This document shows positions 1-9,038 of a stretch of DNA of 64,000 nt, one piece after another; the first letter of the stretch is position 1; the number at the start of each line of letters is the position of its first letter. Where the stretch lies: positions 4,849,001 through 4,913,000 of the forward strand of contig NZ_CP059732.1 of assembly GCF_014117325.1 (NCBI RefSeq). Direction: 5' to 3'. The translations under genes and the position numbers were made by a program. Below the pieces are notes generated by a model. That model had not been told where the DNA came from. It ran no database searches and saw only the letters and a list, made by a program, of their open reading frames with translations. Origin of the DNA: Spirosoma foliorum (GTDB lineage Bacteria; Bacteroidota; Bacteroidia; Cytophagales; Spirosomataceae).

Positions 1-149
1 TTGGTCGACAGGTCGAACAGGCTAGTGTGATCTTCAGGGCTGTATACAGCAGCATAGACATTGAGCCAGCCCATCGTAACGCAAGCGAGATACAACAGTA
101 GCGTGAGCCAGTCAATGTTTTGTGAGAAGGGGTCGTTTTGACGAGCCAA
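1..149 (-). CDS. rodA: RodA, rod-shape SEDS glycosyltransferase (N-terminal fragment)
   Basis: The first ~49 codons are present; the rest lies beyond the left edge. The reading starts at a TTG (147-149) because no ATG or GTG is available between it and the upstream hairpin. The peptide begins LARQNDPFSQNIDW and runs into a hydrophobic first membrane helix ending in GWLNVYAAVY, which is the characteristic start of Bacteroidota RodA. RodA polymerises lipid II glycan strands during cell elongation, in complex with the transpeptidase PBP2. It lies directly downstream of mrdA (PBP2) on the same strand, the usual mrdA-rodA order, which strongly supports the call despite the short fragment. A 27-bp inverted repeat fills the gap between the two genes. 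Confidence 0.8.
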   Translation of the reverse strand, partial: MARQNDPFSQNIDWLTLLLYLACVTMGWLNVYAAVYSPEDHTSLFDLST

Positions 150-172
150 GGTGAATTATGATTTACGATGTG

Positions 173-230
173 CGAGTTACGAATTACGATGTATGATTTA
201 ATGAAATCATACATCGTAATTCGTAACTCG
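173..230. repeat. Perfect 27-bp inverted repeat between mrdA and rodA
   Basis: Arms 173-199 and 204-230 are perfectly complementary around a 4-base loop (AATG). Each arm is built from iterated words (GAGTTACGA, ATTACGA, TGTATGAT). It has no GC-rich core or terminal U-run like a classic terminator, and it lies between two genes transcribed in the same direction. It shares the word GATGTATGAT with hairpins near 45.25, 55.76 and 58.7 kb and the word ATTTACGA with those near 12.83 and 13.37 kb. Confidence 0.9.
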
Positions 231-238
231 TAATTCAG

Positions 239-2191
239 TTAGTTTCCGCTTACAGCCATTGTCGAAACTGATTGAGGTTTGGTGACCGTCATCAGTGGTT
301 TGGCAGCAGGTGTTTTCTGAGTTGTGTCTTTTTTAGGAGCAACAGGCTTCTTCGCTCCAGGAAGGAATTGCGCGGGTGGCAGGTAATTCGATGCTTTCAC
401 CTGTTCATCCAATTTCAGGGCTTCGGTTTTGCGTTTCAAATACCGCTCGGCAACCAGAGCGGCTACAGAAGCGGCTGCTTTACCTCCCCAACCTGCGTTT
501 TCAACAAACACGGCAACCGCAATTTTAGGGTTGTTCATTGGGGCAAAACCGATGAAAATGGAGTGGTCAAATTTGTGGCCAAACTTAGCGTTCTGGGAGG
601 TGCCGCTCTTGCCACACAGTTCAATATTGGTTGTATTTACTAAAGGAGTTACCGTTCCGGCAAGAACAGCCCGTCGCATTCCGTCAATTACGGGGAGGTA
701 ATATTGATAGTCGATGCCTGTTTGGTGCTTTTCAAGATATTCCGCCGGAAGACCTGCTCCTGGTTTTCCAAAGCCCTTGATATAGTGAGGAGTAATATAC
801 CAGCCCCGGTTGGCAATGGTCGCGGCCAAGTTAGCCAGTTTCAGTGGACTAATCAGCAATTCGCCCTCTCCAATACTTAATGAATAGACGTTGGAAAACT
901 TCCAGCGCAATTGACCGCGGTAGGCTTTATCGTAATATTCCGGCGTAGGCAGGTTTCCTTTTAGTTCACTTGGCAAATCGATACCGAGCCGAGCGCCCAT
1001 CCCAAACTTTTCGGCCATGTCGTGCCATTGCTTCAACCCAATTGCCGATGCCTTAAATGTATTGTGTTCCCCATTGAAATAGAGAAACTTACGAAATACA
1101 TAGTAAAAATAAGGGTTACAGGAATTTTGAATCGCCCCACGCAGGTTGTTCCCTCCACGGCAGTGGCATCGCATCGGCGATCCGCTGTGTCCATAAACGG
1201 TATTGGGAAAAAGAGAACCTTGTTGCTGCGCAATTAAAGCCTGAATCAATTTGAACGTCGAACCGGGTCGATAACTGGCCATAATGGGCCGATTAATGAG
1301 CGGTTTATAGGGATTCTTAATCAATGCGCGGTAATTCTTCGAAAAGAATCGGCTCGATAGCAGATTCGGGTCATAGGTTGGAGCCGAAACGGAGACCAGA
1401 ATTTCGCCTGATGAGGGTTCGATTGCCAAAACGGAACCCACTTTATTCTGCATTAAGCTATCAGCGTATTTCTGAACTTCTACATCAATACCCGTAATTA
1501 AATTCTGCCCGGCTACCGCCAAAGTATCGAACTCTCCATTTTTCCAGGAGCCTTTGTTTACCCCCCGAACGTTCTGCATCATAAACTTAACGCCCCGCTT
1601 GCCTCTCAACTGCTCTTCGTATTGTTCCTCCAGACCGTTATGTCCAATATAATCGCCTTGCCGATAGTATACGATGTCCTGATTTTCGAGTTGCTTTTTA
1701 CTGATTTCACTCACATACCCGAGCGCATTCGCCATCGTATGAGCCGGATACGTGCGCATGGAGCTAATCACCGGTTCAAAGCCCCGATAATCGACCAACG
1801 CATCCTGAATTCGGGCAAAATCTTCTTTAGAGAGTTGCCGTAAGAACAGCGACGGTTTTACGGCCGAATAGTTCTTGGCCAACCCCATGATACTATCGAA
1901 ATCGGCAGGGGTAATGGCCATCATCCGACAGAATGCAGCCGTATCAGGAATTCGCACCTGCTTGGGCGTGACATATAAATCGTAAACGGGTGTATTGTAG
2001 ACGATTAATTGATTATTCCGGTCATAAATCTGACCTCTATACGGTATTTCGACAACCCGCTTAATGGAGTTTTTCGATGCGCCTAGCGAGTAGGTATCGT
2101 CTAAAACCTGCAAATAAAACAACCGAGCCAGATACGTTAATCCGACTATGCAAAAAAGGCCGATAATGACCCACTTCCGATTCTCTAACAT
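239..2191 (-). CDS. mrdA: Penicillin-binding protein 2 (elongation transpeptidase)
   Basis: Class B PBP of 650 aa that cross-links peptidoglycan during lateral wall growth. One N-terminal membrane anchor (about residues 7-28) is followed by the PBP dimerisation domain, with the RGQIYDRN signature near residue 52, and the transpeptidase domain. Catalytic motifs are visible: STFK (S311, K314), SCN (S357-N359) and KSGT (K528-T531). The C-terminal ~50 residues are a lysine/proline/threonine-rich tail beyond the catalytic domain. The start at MLENRKWVIIG places the anchor at the N-terminus as expected. Downstream is rodA; upstream, after another long inverted repeat, is the SMP-30-like gene on the same strand. 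Confidence 0.96.
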   Translation of the reverse strand: MLENRKWVIIGLFCIVGLTYLARLFYLQVLDDTYSLGASKNSIKRVVEIPYRGQIYDRNNQLIVYNTPVYDLYVTPKQVRIPDTAAFCRMMAITPADFDSIMGLAKNYSAVKPSLFLRQLSKEDFARIQDALVDYRGFEPVISSMRTYPAHTMANALGYVSEISKKQLENQDIVYYRQGDYIGHNGLEEQYEEQLRGKRGVKFMMQNVRGVNKGSWKNGEFDTLAVAGQNLITGIDVEVQKYADSLMQNKVGSVLAIEPSSGEILVSVSAPTYDPNLLSSRFFSKNYRALIKNPYKPLINRPIMASYRPGSTFKLIQALIAQQQGSLFPNTVYGHSGSPMRCHCRGGNNLRGAIQNSCNPYFYYVFRKFLYFNGEHNTFKASAIGLKQWHDMAEKFGMGARLGIDLPSELKGNLPTPEYYDKAYRGQLRWKFSNVYSLSIGEGELLISPLKLANLAATIANRGWYITPHYIKGFGKPGAGLPAEYLEKHQTGIDYQYYLPVIDGMRRAVLAGTVTPLVNTTNIELCGKSGTSQNAKFGHKFDHSIFIGFAPMNNPKIAVAVFVENAGWGGKAAASVAALVAERYLKRKTEALKLDEQVKASNYLPPAQFLPGAKKPVAPKKDTTQKTPAAKPLMTVTKPQSVSTMAVSGN

Positions 2192-2244
2192 GAGAATAAA
2201 TTCCGTTCAATCAAGCGATGTACTCTCTACAAAGTTAGCTTAAG

Positions 2245-2342
2245 AATGATGAATTATGAATGATAAATGATGATAGTCAGTAAATAAATGAGCTAAAGCC
2301 CACCATTTCTTATTCATCATTTATCATTCATAATTCATCATT
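2245..2342. repeat. Perfect 29-bp inverted repeat upstream of mrdA
   Basis: Arms 2245-2273 and 2314-2342 are perfectly complementary, with a 40-base spacer. Each arm is itself a string of near-repeats of ATGATGAAT/ATGAATGAT/AAATGATGA. It occupies most of the 156-bp gap between the 3' end of the SMP-30-like gene and the start of mrdA. No T-run terminator is obvious. Confidence 0.9.
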
Positions 2343-2347
2343 ACATC

Positions 2348-3391
2348 TCACCATCCCTTAGCAAACGTTCGAATCCGGCAGAGATACATATCGGCGGTGA
2401 TATAAAGTGTAGATCCGTCGTCACCCCAGGCGCAGTTGGCCGTAGCACCGCCAATTTTGAGGTGTCCCAGAAAATCATAGGGGCCTGTTCCCTGTGTTGG
2501 AGCCAGAACCAGAACACCTCCCCCACCTGTTACCCAAAGGTTTCCGTCACGATCGACTTTCATACCATCGAAACCACCTTCAAGGTTTTGCTTTTTCATC
2601 TGCTCCGGGCCAAACACAATACGTCCTTTGCCTACGGAACCATCGGGTTGGATTGGATAGGCCATTACAACCGGACGTAATGGGTCTGACTGAGCCACAA
2701 ACAGTATTTTCTCATCGGGCGATAGCGCGATTCCATTAGGGCGTGTCAGATCACCGACAACAATAGAAACTACCCCTGGTACACCAGCCCGTTCGGGTGC
2801 GATGCGATAAACACCCCATCCATCCGTTTCCCGACCCGGATCTTTTTCTTTCTTCGGCATTCCATATGGTGGATCAGTGAAGTAATAGCTGCCGTTCGAG
2901 TGAGCAACTACATCATTAGGGCTGTTGAACCGCTTGCCATTGTAGTTATCCGCTAACGTTCGTTTACCGCCAGCACCCGTCATCGACATAGCCGTAACAC
3001 GCCGATCGCCATGTTCGCAGGCAATTAGTCGTCCTTGTTTGTCAATGGTCAGACCGTTGGAACCGGGTTCATCGCTGTAAGGGCCGAGGCCCGTATAACC
3101 GGAGGGTTTCAAAAACGGCGTGACGCCTTCTTTATCGGTCCATTTGAAAATAGTATTCTTCGGCACATCCGAGAAGAGCAGATAAGCTTCATTTTTCACC
3201 CAAATCGGGCCTTCGGTCCAATCAAAGCCACTCGCCAGTACCTCAATTTTGGCATCTGCGGATACAAGTTTGTCTAATCGCGGATCAGCCTTCACAATCT
3301 GACCGATGGTAGGAAATGGCGTTGTTTGGGCACTGGCTGAGCTCAGAACAAGGCCCAGCCAGCCTACTAGTAGTAACGGTTTTGATTTCAT
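2348..3391 (-). CDS. SMP-30/gluconolactonase-like secreted protein
   Basis: Protein of 347 aa with a clear Sec signal peptide (MKSKPLLLVGWLGLVLSSASAQ), so periplasmic or exported. The rest matches the SMP-30/gluconolactonase (LRE) six-bladed propeller: a DWTEGPIW segment near residue 55, NGLTIDKQGRL, FNSPNDVV, YFTDPPYG and TRPNGIALSPDE, which supply the metal-site Glu, Asn and Asp residues of this family. Such enzymes hydrolyse sugar lactones; the exact substrate cannot be read from sequence. It is divergent from a Gfo/Idh/MocA sugar oxidoreductase across a 285-bp gap. An oxidoreductase making a lactone and a lactonase opening it would be a logical pair, but this is inference. Confidence 0.85.
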   Translation of the reverse strand: MKSKPLLLVGWLGLVLSSASAQTTPFPTIGQIVKADPRLDKLVSADAKIEVLASGFDWTEGPIWVKNEAYLLFSDVPKNTIFKWTDKEGVTPFLKPSGYTGLGPYSDEPGSNGLTIDKQGRLIACEHGDRRVTAMSMTGAGGKRTLADNYNGKRFNSPNDVVAHSNGSYYFTDPPYGMPKKEKDPGRETDGWGVYRIAPERAGVPGVVSIVVGDLTRPNGIALSPDEKILFVAQSDPLRPVVMAYPIQPDGSVGKGRIVFGPEQMKKQNLEGGFDGMKVDRDGNLWVTGGGGVLVLAPTQGTGPYDFLGHLKIGGATANCAWGDDGSTLYITADMYLCRIRTFAKGW

Positions 3392-3676
3392 GGTTAATGT
3401 CAGGAATTTAGCTCAATGGTACGATGAATTTGGGGTACAGCCAATAGAAAAGACCAGGAAAGGTTACTTTCTAATGATCCTTTTCACTAGGACGATGGAG
3501 TGCGCCAATAAGACACAGAAATAGCTTCTTTTTCAACACGGATAGTATCTTTTTCTCTATTTTGCGTAGTTAAATAATGCATAAACCAGATTGCGTATAA
3601 AATCAGTTAGTCCGGTTCTATTCCTGAAAACATACCGTATTTTTAAAGGCATTTTCTAAATTCTCAACAGTATCTC

Positions 3677-5107
3677 ATGATAAAGAATAACAAAGGGGCC
3701 TCTTCCTCGGCTAATGAAGAAAACAACTCTCGACGGACGTTTCTGAAAACCCTTGGTATTGCCGGTACAGCTGCTGCCGCTGCGCCCGCTGCACTTGCCG
3801 AAACCCCAATTGCCGCTCCCCAGTATTTAAATCTGGTTCGTAGTCACTCCAGCACATCAGCCAACGACAAAGTGCGGATTGCGCTCATTGGTACGGGAGG
3901 CATGGGCATTGGCGATATGCAAACTGCGCTCATGGTCGATGGTGTTGAGATGGTTGCTGCTTGTGATTTGTACGACGGTCGACTACGTCGGGCCAAGGAG
4001 CTTTGGGGCGACCAACTGCCTGTAACGAAGGACTACCGCCAGATTCTGGAACGCAAAGATGTTGATGCCGTAATTAATGCGACAACGGACCACTGGCACG
4101 AAAAAATTTCCTCGGATGCGATGCGCAAAGGCAAGCACGTGTATTGCGAAAAACCGATGGTCCAGAAAGTTGAGGACGGCCACACGCTGATAAAAGTATC
4201 CAAAGAAACCGGTAAGGTTTTTCAGGTAGGTAGCCAGTTTGCCAGCTCATTGCTGATTGCCAAGGCTCGTGAACTGATGAAAGCCGGAGACATTGGCGAA
4301 CTCGTATTTGCCGAAGCCATCTACGATCGCCACAGTGCGATGGGTGCCTGGCAATATTCGGTTCCACCCGATGCATCGCCCCAAACCGTTGACTGGGATA
4401 CGTATCTGGGCAGTGCCCCCAAGCGTCCCTGGGACCCGCTCCGTTTTTTCCGGTGGCGGAATTATCAGGACTACGGCACTGGCATTGCGGGTGACCTGTA
4501 CGTTCACTTACTAACCTCATTACACTGCATTACAGGCTCTAAAGGTCCAAACCGGGTGTATTCAACGGGAGGAACACGCTACTGGAAAGATGGTCGTGAT
4601 GTACCCGACATTCAGTTAAGTATTTATGATTATGGCAAAACAGCCGAACATCCCGAGTTTAACTTAACTACGCGCTCCAATTTCGTTGATGGTGGTGGTG
4701 GTAATTATCTGGTTCGGATTGTGGGTACCGAAGGGGATCTATCACTCGGCTTCGATTCACTGACCGTGCATCGGAACAAGTTCCCGAAGGCGCCCGGCAT
4801 GTCGATCGACAATTTCCCGAAAGACCAGAAAGAGTTGTACATCGCCGAATACAACAAGCTATACCCACAAGTGCCAGAATTGGTTGGTCCAAAGGAGTTT
4901 AAATACAGTTTCCCGAAAGAATATAAAGGCGACCGTTACGAACACTTTGCCAATTTCTTCAACTCGGTCCGTACGGGTGCGCCAAACATCGAAGACGCTA
5001 CGTTTGGTCTGCGGGCTTGTGGGCCAACTCAGTGTGGCAACATCAGTTACTTCCAGAAAAAAGTAATGAACTGGGACCCGATCAATATGAAAATCCTAAA
5101 CGCCTAA
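3677..5107 (+). CDS. Gfo/Idh/MocA family oxidoreductase, Tat-exported
   Basis: Protein of 476 aa. The N-terminus carries a twin-arginine type leader (SRRTFLKTLGIAGTAAAAAP), as is common for Bacteroidota members of this family that bind NAD(P) before export. The Rossmann fold follows, with IALIGTGGMGIGD as the dinucleotide-binding loop (about residues 68-80), then YCEKPM (about 157), the conserved Lys-Pro motif that places the catalytic lysine. The C-terminal half is the alpha/beta substrate domain. These enzymes oxidise or isomerise sugars and cyclitols; the substrate is unknown. It faces the SMP-30-like gene divergently and ends at a strong hairpin before the convergent macroglobulin/plug gene. 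Confidence 0.9.
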   Translation: MIKNNKGASSSANEENNSRRTFLKTLGIAGTAAAAAPAALAETPIAAPQYLNLVRSHSSTSANDKVRIALIGTGGMGIGDMQTALMVDGVEMVAACDLYDGRLRRAKELWGDQLPVTKDYRQILERKDVDAVINATTDHWHEKISSDAMRKGKHVYCEKPMVQKVEDGHTLIKVSKETGKVFQVGSQFASSLLIAKARELMKAGDIGELVFAEAIYDRHSAMGAWQYSVPPDASPQTVDWDTYLGSAPKRPWDPLRFFRWRNYQDYGTGIAGDLYVHLLTSLHCITGSKGPNRVYSTGGTRYWKDGRDVPDIQLSIYDYGKTAEHPEFNLTTRSNFVDGGGGNYLVRIVGTEGDLSLGFDSLTVHRNKFPKAPGMSIDNFPKDQKELYIAEYNKLYPQVPELVGPKEFKYSFPKEYKGDRYEHFANFFNSVRTGAPNIEDATFGLRACGPTQCGNISYFQKKVMNWDPINMKILNA

Positions 5108-5142
5108 ACGACTTAGTGGGCGTTTATTGAGCTGTTTACGTG

Positions 5143-5190
5143 GGGTCAGGTTCTCAAACCTGACCCTTGTTCTCAAACCTGACCCTTTTT
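5143..5190. terminator. Bidirectional terminator with a duplicated half-arm
   Basis: GGGTCAGGTT (5143-5152) pairs with AACCTGACCC (5157-5166), and a second copy of TTCTCAAACCTGACCC follows immediately, ending in seven Ts (5170-5191). The first arm can therefore pair with either of two downstream partners. It lies between convergent genes. Confidence 0.8.
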
Positions 5191-7707
5191 TTATTCAGCC
5201 TTTACAATCGTTTTCCCAACGCCCGGCATGCCACTAACGGTTATGCCTTCTGCCTGCAATCGAACGGTTGTCTTGGCATCTGATGTAAAAAAAGACACCG
5301 TTGCTTTTCCATCTGCGTCGGTCTGAATCATGGGATTCCAGAATAAAGTAGTGCGATAGTCAGGCCTTACATGTTCTGGTTTCTTAACATCGTAGCGTGG
5401 TGCGTAAAACTCCCGAAGCGGTGCATAGCCAGGCAATTTGGCCACCAGCGTACCCGGAGTGACTTCCTGACTCAGATCATAGTTCGGGTTGCCTCGCTTT
5501 GTCAGAATTGAAATAACGCCCCCGGATGCCCGTGAGCCATAAATAGCCGCCGACGCCCCTTTTAGCACATCAACTCGCTCAACGTCCTGAACCGAAATAC
5601 CCAGTATTGCCTGCAAATCCATTGGCATGCCATCCAGAACAAACAATGGGGAGATGGGACCATTAAAATTAGCGGCTCCTCGAATCTGCACCCGCGCGTT
5701 AAACCCGTTACCCGTTACATTCACGCCCGCAACCTGCCCCTGAATAACATCCAGAATCGTCATTCGCCCAGCGGTGTTCTGCGACGTAAATTTAACGCTG
5801 GCGTCTGGCGTCCCATAAATCACTCTGGAATCGGCTTCCTGATATTTCTTTGCTTTTACCGTAACCGTCTGCAACAATACCTCACCATTCCGTCGAATTT
5901 GCCGCTCTATTTCCTGATATTCTTTTGTTCTTCGGATAAATTCTGCCAACTCATCGCGTCGGAATTCCAGTGGGTTATATGGAACCTTCGTGATGGTTAC
6001 CGTTGGCATTAGCAGTTGATCGAGCGAAATCGCCAATGCCCGATTCGCTTTGCCTTTGACACCCTGAATTAGCACAGTAGTTGTATCCGTAAAATCGAGA
6101 TCATACGCCCCGAAATTTCCAGCGTCATCGGTTTCACCAAGTAAAAAATCCCGCCGATCTCCCGTACCTGCACTATCTCGTTTGGCCAGTAGAAAGGTGA
6201 GTTTCACTTTACCACCAATATCTTTTTGATTAGGACGAACAACGCGGCCTGTCAACGATAAGCCACGCTCAACAAAATGCTTTATTGGTGGAGTGGTTCC
6301 GGCTAACACATCGGTCCAGACAAAGCGTCGCCAACCCTGAGTCATCAATAAGAGGTCTAGCTTCATCCAGCGTTCTAAATTCAACGGATTAAAATAATAA
6401 CCAGGTTGTTCAACCGTCCCCGTCAGATCGGACGAGAGCAGTAAATGGGATACAATCGTAGCGCTGCCTGAGTCGGCTTCGGGGGATAGGTGTGCATCAA
6501 CCGCAGCCAGCGACACGTTAGCCGAAACGGGCTTGCCCTGTGCATTCGTCGTGCTAATGGTCAGATCTACTTTCTCTCGATTTTTGTACGTCTTTTTATC
6601 AGGAGCCAGCGTAATCGAAAGCTGCTCGTTCTTATTGATAAAAACTAGTCGTTCACCCACCGGCTTCTGCGTCTCATCGAATACCGTGAGCTGCGAAATA
6701 CCTTCGGGAAAGTTATTCCTTGGGAGTTGAATCAACGACGTTTTTTTGGCAATAGGTATGTTCACTACATGAATAACCTGTCCGCGTGTCTGTGCCAAAA
6801 GAGTCAATTTTGCGGTAGCATCGGCACTAGTTTTATTATGTCGAACATAAACTTTAATGTTCTCCTTATGGCTCAGATTATCAACCTGCATAACAACTCC
6901 CTGCGTTTGCACAGCAGGCAAGGAGTACGACAACGTTGTACCATCACCGAGTCGCAAACTAGCCGTGTATGTCTGCCCGGCTTCGGGGTTAATTGTAAAA
7001 TAACCCATGCCCAAATGAGTACTGGTAAAGCCGATAACCGTATCCTTTTTCGCATTCAGAATAAAACCCTCTACAGGTATGCCCAGGCCGAACGCATCGA
7101 TCGCTTTAAAAGCCACTCGACTTTCAATGCCTTCTACCAATTGGCCACCTTCGGGCAAAAACTGAACATCCGGTCGGTTCTGTGTACTTCTTTGTTGTCG
7201 GACATTCGTTGCAACTCCATTCGCGGATTCAGCATTAGCCACGTCTGCCCCAAGAATCGTTATGGTTTTCGAGAAGAAATAGGCATCGGGATAGTTACGC
7301 ATGAAGTTGGTATAGCCCCGGAGCTGGTAAGTCCCGGCAGCTACCGAGTCAGGCAAGAAGAGTTGCCCAGGTGCATAACCAGCGGTTGCCCGGAGCTGCA
7401 TTCGTAAGCGAACGCGCTGGGCAATAGGGTCTACCAGATCAATATATAACACTCGGCTAACACTATCGGCTTCATGCGTTGCCCCGTTCATCAGGTAGCC
7501 TTTCAACCAAATCGTTTCGCCAACAAGATATGCATCACGATCTGTATGGACATACACCTTCTCCGTGGGGTGCTGCTGGTTATATGTCTGGAAGCGCTCA
7601 ACCAGCAGTTTACTAAAATCACCATCATCGATAAAGCAAACCGCCGACAGTGACACAACAACAAGCGAAATACCAAGTCTGACTCGATTTAAAAAAGTAA
7701 GACGCAT
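5191..7707 (-). CDS. Macroglobulin-like protein with a C-terminal TonB plug domain
   Basis: I place the start at MRLTFLNRVRLG (7707), which gives a signal peptide; an upstream in-frame ATG at 7752 would add 15 residues that do not look like one. The mature protein (about 838 aa in all) starts with segments typical of MG2/alpha-2-macroglobulin-like cell-surface proteins (EKVYVHTDRDAYLVGETIWL, LPEGGQLVEG), followed by further beta domains. Near residues 640-760 is a TonB-receptor plug: VIQGQVAGVNV, QIRGAANFNGP, PLFVLDGMP, DVERVDVLKGASAAIYGSR. About 75 residues follow, so the 22-strand barrel of a TonB receptor is absent. The architecture recurs in Bacteroidota, but its function is not established. 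It is probably an outer-membrane or periplasmic protein. Confidence 0.8.
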   Translation of the reverse strand: MRLTFLNRVRLGISLVVVSLSAVCFIDDGDFSKLLVERFQTYNQQHPTEKVYVHTDRDAYLVGETIWLKGYLMNGATHEADSVSRVLYIDLVDPIAQRVRLRMQLRATAGYAPGQLFLPDSVAAGTYQLRGYTNFMRNYPDAYFFSKTITILGADVANAESANGVATNVRQQRSTQNRPDVQFLPEGGQLVEGIESRVAFKAIDAFGLGIPVEGFILNAKKDTVIGFTSTHLGMGYFTINPEAGQTYTASLRLGDGTTLSYSLPAVQTQGVVMQVDNLSHKENIKVYVRHNKTSADATAKLTLLAQTRGQVIHVVNIPIAKKTSLIQLPRNNFPEGISQLTVFDETQKPVGERLVFINKNEQLSITLAPDKKTYKNREKVDLTISTTNAQGKPVSANVSLAAVDAHLSPEADSGSATIVSHLLLSSDLTGTVEQPGYYFNPLNLERWMKLDLLLMTQGWRRFVWTDVLAGTTPPIKHFVERGLSLTGRVVRPNQKDIGGKVKLTFLLAKRDSAGTGDRRDFLLGETDDAGNFGAYDLDFTDTTTVLIQGVKGKANRALAISLDQLLMPTVTITKVPYNPLEFRRDELAEFIRRTKEYQEIERQIRRNGEVLLQTVTVKAKKYQEADSRVIYGTPDASVKFTSQNTAGRMTILDVIQGQVAGVNVTGNGFNARVQIRGAANFNGPISPLFVLDGMPMDLQAILGISVQDVERVDVLKGASAAIYGSRASGGVISILTKRGNPNYDLSQEVTPGTLVAKLPGYAPLREFYAPRYDVKKPEHVRPDYRTTLFWNPMIQTDADGKATVSFFTSDAKTTVRLQAEGITVSGMPGVGKTIVKAE

Positions 7708-7782
7708 AGAATAGATTTTGGAGTGAATAGACTTCGTTAACAAATGAAGCAACTAAATTAGCGGAAATACCCTCTTTTTACC

Positions 7783-8433
7783 ATGACTAACCCTACTCAT
7801 AAGACAGCATTAGTGATTGGCGCTACGGGACTCATTGGTGATCTGCTCACTCATCGACTTGTCGACTCCCCATTTTATCACAACGTAAAAGTACTGGTTC
7901 GCAAATCATTAGGCTGGCAGCACCCGCGCTTACAGGAAGTGCTGTTTGATTTCGATCACCCAAATGGTCTTCTTACGCAAGCGGATGATGTTTATTGCTG
8001 TTTGGGAACAACGATTAAAAAAGCGGGGTCAAAAGAGGCTTTCCGAAAAGTAGATTACCAGTATCCAATGGATATTGCCCGATTAAGTCTGGCTAATGGC
8101 GCCAAACAATTTGCCATCGTTACCGCTATGGGAGCAAATTCTGGCTCTTCCTTTTTCTACAACCGGGTCAAAGGCGACGTAGAGCGCGATCTGTCAACGT
8201 TGAACTATCCAACCTTACTTATTTTTCGGCCCTCACTCCTACTCGGCAACCGCTCCGAATCGCGCTTCGGTGAGCGATTGGCAGCCGGGGCTATGCGCCT
8301 GTTCAGTCCGTTCATTCCAGCCAGATACAAAGGGGTAGATGCGGGGAAAGTAGCCAATGCCATGCTAGAAACAGCCCAACAGGGTCTGATTGGCCAGCAT
8401 GTTTTTGAGTCCGATGCTTTGCAGGAGTTTTAG
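7783..8433 (+). CDS. NAD(P)-binding Rossmann-fold protein (TIP30/epimerase-like)
   Basis: Cytosolic protein of 216 aa, an atypical short-chain dehydrogenase/epimerase. The N-terminal ALVIGATGLIGDLL is the GxxGxxG dinucleotide loop; VTAMGANSGSSFFYNRVKGDVE carries the Ser and the YxxxK-like FYNRVKG position, and LLIFRPSLLLGNRSESR is typical of the HTATIP2/TIP30-like branch. It has no C-terminal substrate domain large enough for a full sugar epimerase. The substrate is unknown. It is divergent from the macroglobulin/plug gene (75-bp gap). Confidence 0.8.
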   Translation: MTNPTHKTALVIGATGLIGDLLTHRLVDSPFYHNVKVLVRKSLGWQHPRLQEVLFDFDHPNGLLTQADDVYCCLGTTIKKAGSKEAFRKVDYQYPMDIARLSLANGAKQFAIVTAMGANSGSSFFYNRVKGDVERDLSTLNYPTLLIFRPSLLLGNRSESRFGERLAAGAMRLFSPFIPARYKGVDAGKVANAMLETAQQGLIGQHVFESDALQEF

Positions 8434-8564
8434 AGGGTCGCTTTTAGTCTTCATTCAACAACAGAGTCACGAGAAGCACAGAGTTGAGTAAATCTAAAAA
8501 GCTGATGCTCTGGACATTGTCCAACATAATGTTAGATTATATAGACTTATCTTACCACTAGGAA

Positions 8565-8957
8565 ATGCATAAATCTTTTTTGATAATTCTACTCTGCTGG
8601 TTGACTAACTCAATCGTTGCACAAGCGCAACTAATTGTAGGAGGGGTTAATATAGATACGTTAAATATTCAATATATTGAGTTGATTGGCTATAAACGTT
8701 CAAGTCTCGAAACCAGTGTTTGGATTGATTTTGGTAGGGGGTTCGACGGCTATAAAGCAAGCGAATTCCTGAAACCCATTAACAATCACCAGAGCGTACG
8801 ATTTTTCTCTATCGTTGAAGCCCTCAACTATGTCTATAAAAATGGGTGGGAGTTAGTCACTATTGATGGAACCTCAACTGTACCTTCATCGACTGTCTAT
8901 CATCGTTATATCTTACGCAGGAGAAATCAAGCTGTCAAGCAAGTCAATCAGCGCTAA
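8565..8957 (+). CDS. Small secreted protein with a DUF4177-like core
   Basis: Protein of 130 aa with a signal peptide cleaved after about VAQAQ (residue 22). The mature part contains ALNYVYKNGWELVTIDG followed by YHRYILRR, which resembles the GWELV...YILKR pattern of small DUF4177 proteins; the match is by eye only. The gene is more AT-rich than its neighbours and sits alone in a 600-bp space, with no obvious operon partner. Function unknown. Confidence 0.6.
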   Translation: MHKSFLIILLCWLTNSIVAQAQLIVGGVNIDTLNIQYIELIGYKRSSLETSVWIDFGRGFDGYKASEFLKPINNHQSVRFFSIVEALNYVYKNGWELVTIDGTSTVPSSTVYHRYILRRRNQAVKQVNQR

Positions 8958-9038
8958 TAATACTGTAGGTTATAACAGACTAATTATAAAACATAGTCTC
9001 CTCATAATGCGCGCTCCGTGCAATTGTGTTTAAACTCA

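Noticed and set aside
173..230. Inverted repeats as ends of an insertion sequence or as an attachment site
   Set aside because: Arms are only 4 to 40 bases apart at most loci, no transposase or integrase is nearby, and no target duplications are seen.
6727..7407. A 226-aa plus-strand open frame inside the macroglobulin/plug gene
   Set aside because: Antisense shadow of a well-supported gene; the peptide has no coherent domain.
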